From an uncultured Clostridia bacterium (lineage in GTDB: Bacteria; Bacillota; Clostridia; Oscillospirales; Ruminococcaceae), in the NCBI GenBank assembly GCA_947389015.1, contig CANDVA010000002.1, forward strand, positions 149,511 to 213,510: DNA of 64,000 nt. Reading direction: 5' to 3'. Shown piece after piece: positions 25,234-33,530 of this stretch. Every line of letters starts with the position of its first letter. The first letter of the stretch is position 1. Both the position numbers and the translations under genes were made by a program. The notes beneath the pieces were generated by a model. It saw nothing but the letters and a program-made list of their open reading frames with translations. It was not told the origin of the DNA and made no database searches.

Positions 25234-26235
25234 TCCGAAATCTTTCATAAATTTTTCTAAAACAGCTGCCGAACCCTCCATTTCGTTTTCCTTTAAACAT
25301 TGGCACACTTTGCCGACCTTAGCAGCAATACTTTTTTGCTCGATAAGTAAAGCGCCTTCTGTGTCACTCTTCTCGCGCTTTTGCTTATGCTGTTTTTTTC
25401 TTGTGGTCTGCTTACCGTGTTCACGCGTTTCACCCGTATCGAAAAATTCTACTCCTCTGACGGTTGAAATAGCAATCCTTGTCTGAGTATTGGTGTGGCC
25501 GCCCGTGTCTTTCACGACGTGAACGGAGCCGCCCGCCGCCAGTGCCGCTGCAGTCATACTGCCGGTACTGCTCCGCGTGCGTAGATAGGCGGTGATTTTT
25601 TCCACAAAATCACTTGTCATCGCAGCATAATTTTCGTCATTCGGTATCGCAAACGAATCGGCAAGGTTTTCGTTCTCATATTCATTTACCGCCTTCTGAA
25701 AATCGGCTTGCTGCGTCGACGGCAATATTGAGAATAATTCTTCAAAAACTACGTTCCATAAGTTACGTGCTTCAATAATATTACTGTGCTTTCTGGGGTT
25801 AAGCCCTTTCGTATCCAACGCTCTCTGCACAACGGCTTTGCGCGGCTCGGTAGTTTCACTTGTTTCACGCGGGAGCGTATCCGATGTTTCCGTTCTCTGC
25901 AAAGCGACCGAGCGTTTGCGTATATCCATACCCTGCTCGCAAGACAGCGAATGCATCTGTGCGGGCTTGTCGGAAGCATAATTCGCATTCGCATCACCAT
26001 GTGAAATCTTCAAAAGGGTCTCCGAGCCGTTTTTCGATTCATCGAGAATATAGGTTTTATCCGGTTTCCCAAATATTCTCTCGTGTATTTTTTCATCCAA
26101 AAAGCTCATATCTCCACTGCTTTTTGATTTGCTTGAAAAAGTCGCAAAACGCTGATTCATAATGTGTTCGGCAGCGGGCGCTGAATCCGCGTTTTGGAGC
26201 TTGCGAACTGGAAATTTGGAGACATATTCGTACAT
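25231..26235 (-). CDS. Candidate injection-system cargo with vestigial DUF4157 segment
   Basis: A 334-residue protein, last gene of the operon. Near residue 90 it reads SDKPAQMH...EQGMDI, alignable with SEKPAQLH...TQGNEV of the DUF4157 protein at 45995, but the HELGH metalloprotease motif that should follow is absent. Near residue 140 it has VVQRALD, matching VVQRAGVD of the same protein. Beyond that lies an unfamiliar C-terminal region, partly helical, with a lysine-rich stretch (TTRKKQHKQKREK). DUF4157 is a known marker of eCIS loci and of their cargo, so an effector is the natural inference; its activity cannot be told. Start chosen at the ATG behind AGGAAGTG. Confidence 0.55.
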   Translation of the reverse strand: MYEYVSKFPVRKLQNADSAPAAEHIMNQRFATFSSKSKSSGDMSFLDEKIHERIFGKPDKTYILDESKNGSETLLKISHGDANANYASDKPAQMHSLSCEQGMDIRKRSVALQRTETSDTLPRETSETTEPRKAVVQRALDTKGLNPRKHSNIIEARNLWNVVFEELFSILPSTQQADFQKAVNEYENENLADSFAIPNDENYAAMTSDFVEKITAYLRTRSSTGSMTAAALAAGGSVHVVKDTGGHTNTQTRIAISTVRGVEFFDTGETREHGKQTTRKKQHKQKREKSDTEGALLIEQKSIAAKVGKVCQCLKENEMEGSAAVLEKFMKDFG

Positions 26236-26267
26236 AAAAATCACTTCCTGTTATAAATTACATCATA

Positions 26268-26288
26268 TTGTGGGGTAATACCTCACAA
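26268..26288. repeat. Intercistronic imperfect palindrome
   Basis: TTGTGGGGTA and TACCTCACAA around one base, nine of ten positions paired, overlapping the stop codon of the cyclase-like gene. It may be a processing hairpin setting cargo gene dosage; no T run follows. Confidence 0.5.
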
Positions 26289-28841
26289 ATGCGTTGTTGA
26301 CAGCCGATTTGTCAGACTTTCTATGCCTGCTTTCTCTCCCGAATTTTTAATGTTATTTTCACATAAAAACAAGTATCTTATTGCCGCCTGATCGTTTTTA
26401 TGCCTTTCAAGATAAGACAATGCGGATTTACGGCATTTGTTCCATTGACCTTCGCAGAACTGCAGAACCATTTCTTCAAATTGTGCACAGCCGTCAAGCT
26501 TGCTTAAATACATCGTGATTTCATCACCTTCAAAGCAGTCAAAAAAGGTATATTCGCATCCGTTAAAGTCGATCTTTCCGAGAAGTCTTTGCGGGCAGGG
26601 AACGGAAAATAAAACGTCGGATGTAACAAGCAGATTTGCTCCGCATGACCAAGCAATTTGTCCGAGCTTTTCTGATAACCTGATGCCGTGCGACAACATA
26701 ATAGTACCGAGTCTTTTTTCGTGTCCAACTATACCAAGCAGCATGCCGTCCTTCACGATAACAAATGAAGCTTTAAGCCTCGGATAACGTGACCTAAGCT
26801 GCTGTATAAGATCTATCGCTGCCTTGTGAGCGAGATCCGCTTCACTGAAAATACAGATATACTCCTCCTGATCATAGCTTTCTATAACTCCGTTTTTGGC
26901 GATTATGTTCTCCATTATTTCACAACTTATATTATTTATAAGCTCAAAAACGTCGTCATTAGACAGATCCGCGGTCTGCTCGGAAAAATTGATCAGCCGG
27001 ATATGAAGAATATAACCGCTTATACTACTGTAATCACCTCTTGAAACCGACAGCACCGACGTCTTTCCGATAGCGGATATTATCCCCGACGGCAGAAATC
27101 TGAGATATGCCTCGTTTAATTTGCTTAAGTTATGCGCATGATCATATATTTGCGTTGACATCACGTTGAATGCTCCCGCAATACCCGCTATCTCATCGCG
27201 TCCTTTTACCTCTACCGAAACGCCGTATTCTCCGTTTCCGGTCGCCTCAACCGCCTTATGCAGCCTTTTAAGAGGCAGCAATGTAATACCTGCCGCCGCA
27301 AGAATAAACCCGCCGGTAATTATTTCAAAAATAACGACTGTTTGCAGTATATGTACCGAATTTTGTCTTGATGCGAACGTGTAATTGAACTTTGAAATTC
27401 CCGTTTCAATAAGCGCAATAACCTTGCCGTCCGAGTTTTTCAGTGGAGAAACGGCGACCACCCAATCAAAGCTGTCATCGGAAATTCCACATGCCGCAGA
27501 GCCGATCACCCCTTCCGCTATCCGCTTGTATTCACTTATCAAATTATCTGCCACGATTTTTTCAAAAGGTATATTTACGGGGAATTGATCGCATATGCCG
27601 GACTTTATTTCACCTCCGACGATCGGATATATCCAACAGTAATTCTTATTGCCGAAGGTTATATAAGAGCCGTCATTCGTTGTCATTATGCGGTCGCTTT
27701 CGCCGTCATACTTCATAAGCTCCGCCAGCACGGAAAAATAACCGTCCTTTTCGGGAGCGCTCCAATCTATATTCTCAAACTGCCTGACGTCGATATCCGC
27801 CTCAATGATCTTTGCCGACATACTTGCTTTTTCGAGACTTCTTTCAAGATGAAGCCTCTCCATTATGGAATTTATAATCGTATACAAGGAAACCCCTCCT
27901 ATGCCGAGGCACAGGATAAGGATCGCCGCGATTTTGAGCAGAACGGGAAAGCGCTTCAGCGACATAAGCATAAAAATGACTATCCCCGCGGCGGCTCCCA
28001 CGGCGCAGTACGCAAAAAACATTCTGTCAACGTCATCACGGTATGCGAATATTTCAATGGGTGCCGTGGGCGGCTTCGCCGATTTAAAAGCTATTTCCCC
28101 CGAAAAGACGCAGTCGGTGCTTATAAGATATTCGTCCGTATCTGTATCATAGATTTGGCATAATCCGTCATCGCTTACGGACAAGCCGTAAAAGCTTCCT
28201 GCCGTATCGGCTTCATAGATACGCTGAGAATTTCCTTTCTCATCGGTTACGTATATTCTGTTAAGAATATCCGAATAAACGATTATTCCGTTGGGAAGCG
28301 CCGCAGCGTAATTCACGACAACATCCGTCATGGGTGTGATCATATATTCTGTTCGGTCGTATACGTCGGTAACCATAATTCCCTCAATCAAGGACGAAAC
28401 AGTAAACATTCTTTTATCGGAAACAGTCAGCGTCGTACTGTACGCGTTCTGAATATTTCCGTATTCCTTTTGATATATGACCTCGGCGGAACCTCTTTCA
28501 AAATCAATCTTAAGCCAGCTTCTGCGGCATATCATAAAATCCTTTGAGTTTATTTCGGTAAGTATGCAGTAAAATTCATCTCTGAAAGTTTTCATCGCTT
28601 CGGCGCTTATGTAATTATATCCATTAGTACGATCGGTTTTCCATTTACCGAGTGTTCTCCCGACGCTGTCGGATTTTATAAACATTATATCTTCATGATT
28701 GCAAAGCAGTGTATAGTTATATCCGCGTTCGTCCGCGATACTGTCGGAGCGCGTGAATATATCGTTCCGTCCGATAAAAATCAGATAAAAAAACGGAAAA
28801 ACCACCGCCGCCGCTATGCTTGCCGCAATTCGCTTCAACAT
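26283..28841 (-). CDS. Membrane sensor with HAMP and degenerate cyclase-like domain
   Basis: An 852-residue protein. Order: N-terminal membrane helix (about 8-25), sensory region, two helices near 270-325, a second extracellular region, another helix near 500, a HAMP domain (about 520-575, LPLKRLHKAVEATGNGEYG) and a class III nucleotide cyclase-like domain (about 590-760). Metal-binding acidic residues look lost: where active cyclases have an Asp in the first strand it reads HIRLINFSEQ, and the G-D-G region reads YDQEEYICIF. It is probably a pseudo-cyclase that senses or scaffolds rather than makes cAMP. It ends with a short helical region. Such a sensor inside an injection-system operon is unusual. 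Confidence 0.75.
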   Translation of the reverse strand: MLKRIAASIAAAVVFPFFYLIFIGRNDIFTRSDSIADERGYNYTLLCNHEDIMFIKSDSVGRTLGKWKTDRTNGYNYISAEAMKTFRDEFYCILTEINSKDFMICRRSWLKIDFERGSAEVIYQKEYGNIQNAYSTTLTVSDKRMFTVSSLIEGIMVTDVYDRTEYMITPMTDVVVNYAAALPNGIIVYSDILNRIYVTDEKGNSQRIYEADTAGSFYGLSVSDDGLCQIYDTDTDEYLISTDCVFSGEIAFKSAKPPTAPIEIFAYRDDVDRMFFAYCAVGAAAGIVIFMLMSLKRFPVLLKIAAILILCLGIGGVSLYTIINSIMERLHLERSLEKASMSAKIIEADIDVRQFENIDWSAPEKDGYFSVLAELMKYDGESDRIMTTNDGSYITFGNKNYCWIYPIVGGEIKSGICDQFPVNIPFEKIVADNLISEYKRIAEGVIGSAACGISDDSFDWVVAVSPLKNSDGKVIALIETGISKFNYTFASRQNSVHILQTVVIFEIITGGFILAAAGITLLPLKRLHKAVEATGNGEYGVSVEVKGRDEIAGIAGAFNVMSTQIYDHAHNLSKLNEAYLRFLPSGIISAIGKTSVLSVSRGDYSSISGYILHIRLINFSEQTADLSNDDVFELINNISCEIMENIIAKNGVIESYDQEEYICIFSEADLAHKAAIDLIQQLRSRYPRLKASFVIVKDGMLLGIVGHEKRLGTIMLSHGIRLSEKLGQIAWSCGANLLVTSDVLFSVPCPQRLLGKIDFNGCEYTFFDCFEGDEITMYLSKLDGCAQFEEMVLQFCEGQWNKCRKSALSYLERHKNDQAAIRYLFLCENNIKNSGEKAGIESLTNRLSTTHL

Positions 28842-28853
28842 AATAAATCTCCT

Positions 28854-29240
28854 TTAAGGAACCGAAATCTGAAACTGTCCCGCCGCCTTTATCTGAATAC
28901 AGCCCCCGAATGAGCATATAAGCTGTGACGAGTTGTTAAGCGCGGGCTGCCCGCCGATCAGAACGGTTGGACTTCCGGGCGCCCAAGGCGCGGTGGTTGC
29001 GGGCGTACACGGCATAGGAGTAAGCGCTCCGAGCGCGGCTGCCGTCGCTGCCGCAACCGCGGGGTTTGCCATTGAACTGCACATGGCAAACGGAAGAATA
29101 TTCACAAAAGGAACATTGTCCATAATATTCGCGACGGGCATAACGTTTGTTACCCGCGATTTTGGCAGCACCGTCATCGGCATTGGAGCCATACCGAAAC
29201 TGCACTGCAAAACCGCGCCTCCGCATACCAGTAGTCCCAT
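28854..29240 (-). CDS. PAAR-like protein (DUF4280), spike tip
   Basis: A 128-residue protein of the DUF4280/PAAR-like type. VCGGAVLQCSFGMAP at the front, a central alanine-rich stretch, and GSPTVLIGGQPALNNSSQLICSFGG near the end are the family's hallmarks. It should cap the gpV spike and be the first part to meet the target membrane, possibly carrying cargo. Equivalent in role to Afp10/Pvc10. Confidence 0.85.
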   Translation of the reverse strand: MGLLVCGGAVLQCSFGMAPMPMTVLPKSRVTNVMPVANIMDNVPFVNILPFAMCSSMANPAVAAATAAALGALTPMPCTPATTAPWAPGSPTVLIGGQPALNNSSQLICSFGGCIQIKAAGQFQISVP

Positions 29241-29243
29241 TTT

Positions 29244-30461
29244 TCACTTGCCCTCCTTTTTTACATCCTGCTCTTTATCGGGTATCGGCATATCGGGAAG
29301 TTCCTCGGTTTTTTCGGACTCGGAAGCTGCGGGAACAGACGGCTTTTTAGCCTCTTCCTCCAGCGCTTTTCCGTCACGGAAATTTCCCGAAAAAATCTGC
29401 ACTCCTGTTTTTCTGTCGTAAAGAGTTCCCGTTCCGTCGTAAAGTCCGTTCAAAAAACCGCCCTCGTAGATCAGGTGACCCTCAAAGTCATATTCCTTGC
29501 CTTGTCCCGTTCGTTTGCCGTTTTGAAATTCGCCTTTATAGAACAAGCTGCCGAGTACATACAACGAACCTTCGCCGTTGTATATGCCGTTTTCAAAGCT
29601 TCCCGAGTATCTCACATCGCCATTTTCGGTGTACTCGATGCCTTCTCCCGTTCTTGCGCCCAGAACAAAGCTGCCCCTATAAAATAGATCGCCCTCAGAA
29701 TACGCCTCGCCCTCGCCGTTATATAAGCCGCGCAAAAAACAGCCGCGGTAGATAAGCTTTTCGTTATCGTACAATTCGCCGTCTCCGCTGTATTGACCGT
29801 TTTCAAAATTTCCTCGGAATACAGTTTCGCCGTTATCACCGTACAGCACCCCCGATCCGTGAAAAAGGCTATCGTGAAATCCGCCCTTGTAAAGAAGGAT
29901 TTCGCCGCTGCACAGCGTTCCTTCGCCGTTCAGAAGTCCCTCGTCGAATTGTCCCGCGTAAACTATTCCCGCGGAATTCAGCTCGCCGTATCCGCTGTAC
30001 TTTCCGTCCGCGAAGCCGCCCTTGTACTCTGCTTCTCCCGAAACGTTATATCGCGTTCCCTGCCCATGAAACAGATTGTCCTTGAACTCGCCGCTGTAAA
30101 TAAGCGCACCGTTCTCGGAATAGAGCTTTCCCTGTCCGCAGTACATATCATTTGAAAAGCAGCCCTCGTAGACAAGAGCGCCGTTTTTTTCATAGAGCGA
30201 CCCAAATCCTTCTGCGTGACCGTTCAGCATATCTCCCTTATAAAGCACGCTGTCGGAAGCGCTGTAGGTGAGTATCGCTTTGCCGTTTAACCGAGCCATA
30301 TCGGGCGAATTCACAGCGGCCTTTACGGGTTGGTTCTCCGTTATTTTCGGAAGAACAAAAAAGTAAAACGCCGCCGATGCCGCCGCGATAAGCGCAAGAA
30401 TAAAAAGCAACCTTTTCTTGTTTATATAAACGATAAGCGCGTCAAAAAAATTTTCGGACAT
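29244..30461 (-). CDS. Membrane-anchored MORN-repeat protein
   Basis: A 405-residue protein with an N-terminal membrane anchor (about 16-38) followed by 12 to 13 MORN repeats (YxGxFxxGxxxGxGxLY, each about 23 residues, from about 75 to 370) and a charged tail rich in Glu, Lys and Pro. MORN repeats form elongated beta rods that bind lipids or proteins. The ATG at 30461 follows GGAGGGTC. Its place before the PAAR gene suggests a membrane-attached scaffold or receptor for the apparatus. Confidence 0.85.
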   Translation of the reverse strand: MSENFFDALIVYINKKRLLFILALIAAASAAFYFFVLPKITENQPVKAAVNSPDMARLNGKAILTYSASDSVLYKGDMLNGHAEGFGSLYEKNGALVYEGCFSNDMYCGQGKLYSENGALIYSGEFKDNLFHGQGTRYNVSGEAEYKGGFADGKYSGYGELNSAGIVYAGQFDEGLLNGEGTLCSGEILLYKGGFHDSLFHGSGVLYGDNGETVFRGNFENGQYSGDGELYDNEKLIYRGCFLRGLYNGEGEAYSEGDLFYRGSFVLGARTGEGIEYTENGDVRYSGSFENGIYNGEGSLYVLGSLFYKGEFQNGKRTGQGKEYDFEGHLIYEGGFLNGLYDGTGTLYDRKTGVQIFSGNFRDGKALEEEAKKPSVPAASESEKTEELPDMPIPDKEQDVKKEGK

Positions 30462-30475
30462 GATTCGACCCTCCA

Positions 30476-31216
30476 CTACTGTTTTGTTAAATCAATTGTG
30501 CCGAGAGAATCTATGCGGCTGTGATCGGTCTCCTCGCCGCCGCTTTTATCAAATGCAATGACCGCAGTTATTATCGCGGCGATGGCGACGGCAGCAACGG
30601 CGATCTTCGGTAAAACAGCCTTGATTTTTTCAAAACGCCCCCTCTTTGGAAGATCCGTTTCCTCCGCCGCATCGGGCATACATCTGTAAGCGGTCAGCAG
30701 ATCCTCGAACCTTCCGCCGCGAAGATCGGCAAGCCACTTATCGGTATTACGGTCTGTTTCCGTTTCCAAAAACGAGTTTACAAAGTCGGTCAGTTTCACA
30801 AAGAAATACTCCCGTGTAATTTTTATGTTGGTCTCGGGCAGATCGTATGCAAATTCGAGTTCGTTTCCGCACATGAAAATATGATCACACGAAAGGATAT
30901 TTGCCGCTATCTCAAGCGGAGGATTTTGAAGCGCAAGCGCCCTTACGACTTTTCGCGCCGTAAGTATCCCATCTGATTTTTTAAGGGGAACACCGTCGGG
31001 AGCACGAAAAACAACATAATATTTTTCGTTCAAGCAAAAATCCTCGTAAAATTCCCTCGGTTTAAACGTAACAAAATATTTTATATATTTTCCGATCAGT
31101 GTCCTGTCCGCTGTTTCAATAACACGGTAAAGCCTACTTTCCGGCGGTCTTCGGCATATATACACCGTATTTTTCTCCCGCTCGACATATAAAACCTCAT
31201 ATTCTCTTAACATCAT
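30476..31216 (-). CDS. Tail-anchored protein, possibly kinase-like fold
   Basis: A 246-residue protein with one membrane helix near its end (about 203-222, IAVAAVAIAAIITAVIAF). The soluble part has an N-lobe-like strand pattern (LYRVIETADRTLIGK, KYYVVFRAPDGVPLKK) that recalls pseudokinases such as EssB/YukC of type VII secretion, without catalytic motifs. That similarity is weak and unverified. Its start overlaps the previous stop by one base, so it is translated with the structural genes. Confidence 0.5.
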   Translation of the reverse strand: MMLREYEVLYVEREKNTVYICRRPPESRLYRVIETADRTLIGKYIKYFVTFKPREFYEDFCLNEKYYVVFRAPDGVPLKKSDGILTARKVVRALALQNPPLEIAANILSCDHIFMCGNELEFAYDLPETNIKITREYFFVKLTDFVNSFLETETDRNTDKWLADLRGGRFEDLLTAYRCMPDAAEETDLPKRGRFEKIKAVLPKIAVAAVAIAAIITAVIAFDKSGGEETDHSRIDSLGTIDLTKQ

Positions 31217-32877
31217 TATTTCACTACCAGAAATGCCGAAGCGGTCAGATCGGGCTCTGCCGAACATCTCACGCTTATCTCATAAAAGCCCGTCTTATCA
31301 AAAGCCGTGAATACCCCCGATTGAGTAATAATACCGCCATCGTCGGGTGTGACGCTCCATTCCAGCTCTCCGTTCCGCCATATCCCTCCGTCGGGGTGGC
31401 TGACGGTAAACTGCACCGTTTCGTAGCGTCCCGAATAATGTACGCTCGGATATATCTCCAGCTTTTTGTATACGGTCTTTTCGGGGAGCTTTGAAGCAAG
31501 CCAGCAAAAATTGAGCGTGGTTTTTTCTTGATCGCGGTTTAATTTTACCGATACTGAAAACACCCCAGTGTCCTTGTTTACGCTCACTCCGTAGCTGAAA
31601 TCCACGTTCACAACGCAAGAGCTTTCAAAGACGATGCTGCTGCCGTCCGAAATTCCCGCGTTGATATAAACATCTCCTATGCCTAAACCGTGCGGTATCT
31701 CATCGCTGCGGAATATCTGCCCCTTTTTTGCCTTTTCTGGTATCTCAACGCTGATATATCCCGAATTTACAAGCTGCTGAAACGATGGCTGTACGGAATT
31801 CTCGACGCTGTTTGAATAGCGATTTTGAGTAAATTCCAACCGAAGCTGAAAAGCGCGCAGATCGGAAATGGAGGGTACGATCTGTGAAAATGGCAGACTT
31901 TCTGCCGACTCCAATATAAAATACTGCGGCGAAACATAAAGCTCAAGCTTTGCGAGGTACAGCCCGAAACGGCGTTCCTCATTGCGGCTATCAATGCTGT
32001 TTATAACGGCAAAGCCGCTGTCGCCGACAATATCCGCCGCGGCGTAAACGGGTGCAGCCGAAAGCTGAGCTTTATTGCAGAGGGCTTTTATGTTTTCGAT
32101 TTTTATAATTCCCTTATCGGCAAACGACAAGCTTGATCTCAGCGTTGTACGAACCATCTCTTTTTCGAGATCGGCAGTCCGGCTTTTATACGTTATATGC
32201 GCTGCATCGGAGCCGTCTTCCGCAGTCAGAGCTTCGAGCTTTATATCAAATTCAAGCTCAATCTCATTATCGGCGTTTCCCTTAACGATATTTGTTTCCA
32301 ATATGAATTCCTCTCCCGCACGTACGATCCTTGGAAAAACAACGGAAACATCTATCACGTCGGATATTACGGTTTTGCGAACAAGCGCCCGTTCTTCGGC
32401 GACACAGGGATTTCCCTCGGGAGCTTCGGCGGTTATATATAGTGAAAACCCCTCGGCAATTCTGTTGTACTCGGGACCGTTGTTTTCATCTTCAAGGGCG
32501 CCCGCGGCTATCGAATGGATCGGCTGAGTACGTGTTTCGTTATACTCGATGCACAAATACGCGCGGGTATAATCGGTGTTTTCGCGTATAAATTCATCAT
32601 AGCCGTCAAGCTCGTTTATTTTTACGATCATGGGCTCGGGAACTATTATTTCCCGTCCCGCGTTATCGAGAGCTACCCCACGGTCTATCGCCACGCTTCG
32701 TTCGTCGGTCTTTATCACGTTTAAGCCCGCGATCACTCCGCTGCCGAAAAGCAGGCTGTTCAGCAGTCTCAGCTTTGTGTTGAAGTAATTCTGCTCGGCA
32801 ATAAAATCCTCTGCCGTAAGCAATTTCCCGTAAAAAAATCTGTTGCGTTCAAGTGCGTTTAACTTATCGGATATCAT
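31216..32877 (-). CDS. eCIS baseplate-associated protein with C-terminal Ig-like domain
   Basis: A 553-residue protein. The N-terminus (LERNRFFYGKLLTAEDF, then QNYFNTKLRLLNSLLFGSG) is a recurrent signature of a conserved but uncharacterised protein next to tail genes in eCIS loci. The middle is strand-rich; the last 80 residues (EWSVTPDDGGIITQSGVFTA) look like a bacterial Ig-like (Big) domain. It may take the place of the tail fibre or baseplate periphery. The start overlaps the previous gene by four bases. Confidence 0.65.
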   Translation of the reverse strand: MISDKLNALERNRFFYGKLLTAEDFIAEQNYFNTKLRLLNSLLFGSGVIAGLNVIKTDERSVAIDRGVALDNAGREIIVPEPMIVKINELDGYDEFIRENTDYTRAYLCIEYNETRTQPIHSIAAGALEDENNGPEYNRIAEGFSLYITAEAPEGNPCVAEERALVRKTVISDVIDVSVVFPRIVRAGEEFILETNIVKGNADNEIELEFDIKLEALTAEDGSDAAHITYKSRTADLEKEMVRTTLRSSLSFADKGIIKIENIKALCNKAQLSAAPVYAAADIVGDSGFAVINSIDSRNEERRFGLYLAKLELYVSPQYFILESAESLPFSQIVPSISDLRAFQLRLEFTQNRYSNSVENSVQPSFQQLVNSGYISVEIPEKAKKGQIFRSDEIPHGLGIGDVYINAGISDGSSIVFESSCVVNVDFSYGVSVNKDTGVFSVSVKLNRDQEKTTLNFCWLASKLPEKTVYKKLEIYPSVHYSGRYETVQFTVSHPDGGIWRNGELEWSVTPDDGGIITQSGVFTAFDKTGFYEISVRCSAEPDLTASAFLVVK

Positions 32878-33512
32878 TTTTCGCCGCCCCCTAAATGAAC
32901 ATAATTCAAAGCGCATTTCCCGTCCAACGCTCCGCGGCGCGTGCCCGCAAGTACGGAATTTACGCCCAGATAGCAGTAATTATTAAGCTCCGTTATATTC
33001 GCCAGAAGTTTTATTTTTGCGGTAATATTGGCGGGCAATTGCGTTTCGATGATTTTCTCCAACACATCGGTCCTGCTTTTTGTAGGAGAACACAGTATCC
33101 ACACTGTAAACCGTCCTCCCGAATATAAGCGCGCAAGATCCTTAAAAGAGGAAAAGTAACGCTTTGCGTGACAGCACTCAACAACAAATACTTTCGAGTC
33201 ACAGTAAAGCTCCAGTAGCTCCGTCAATCCGCGGATCGTGCCCCGATACATACTCAAACGCGGTATTGCCAGCAAATACTCTCTTTTTTTATCGTTCGGA
33301 AAAAGATGCATATTTTCGGCGGAGATCCATTCCCCAAGCCATTCGACAAACTCCTCGGGACATTTTTCGGGATCGTATAGTACGGCGCTTTTGTCGATTT
33401 TATTTTCAAGCTCACAATAAATATCCGTGAATATCGAAAGAAATCTTTCGGTAAAACTGCCTGCCTTCAAATAAAGCTCGGGCAGATATTCAAGCGGATC
33501 GATCTTCTCCAT
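32874..33512 (-). CDS. Phage tail protein, gpI-like (TIGR02242 type)
   Basis: A 212-residue protein resembling the P2 gpI / TIGR02242 tail domain. Diagnostic segments: SFTERFLSIFTDIYCELENKID, then CPEEFVEWLGEWI and KKREYLLAIPRLSMYRGTIRGLTELLELY. It joins the baseplate and could attach peripheral fibres. It lies downstream of the two baseplate-J genes as in contractile phages. Confidence 0.85.
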   Translation of the reverse strand: MEKIDPLEYLPELYLKAGSFTERFLSIFTDIYCELENKIDKSAVLYDPEKCPEEFVEWLGEWISAENMHLFPNDKKREYLLAIPRLSMYRGTIRGLTELLELYCDSKVFVVECCHAKRYFSSFKDLARLYSGGRFTVWILCSPTKSRTDVLEKIIETQLPANITAKIKLLANITELNNYCYLGVNSVLAGTRRGALDGKCALNYVHLGGGEK

Positions 33513-33530
33513 ATTTATACCTCGTTAATT

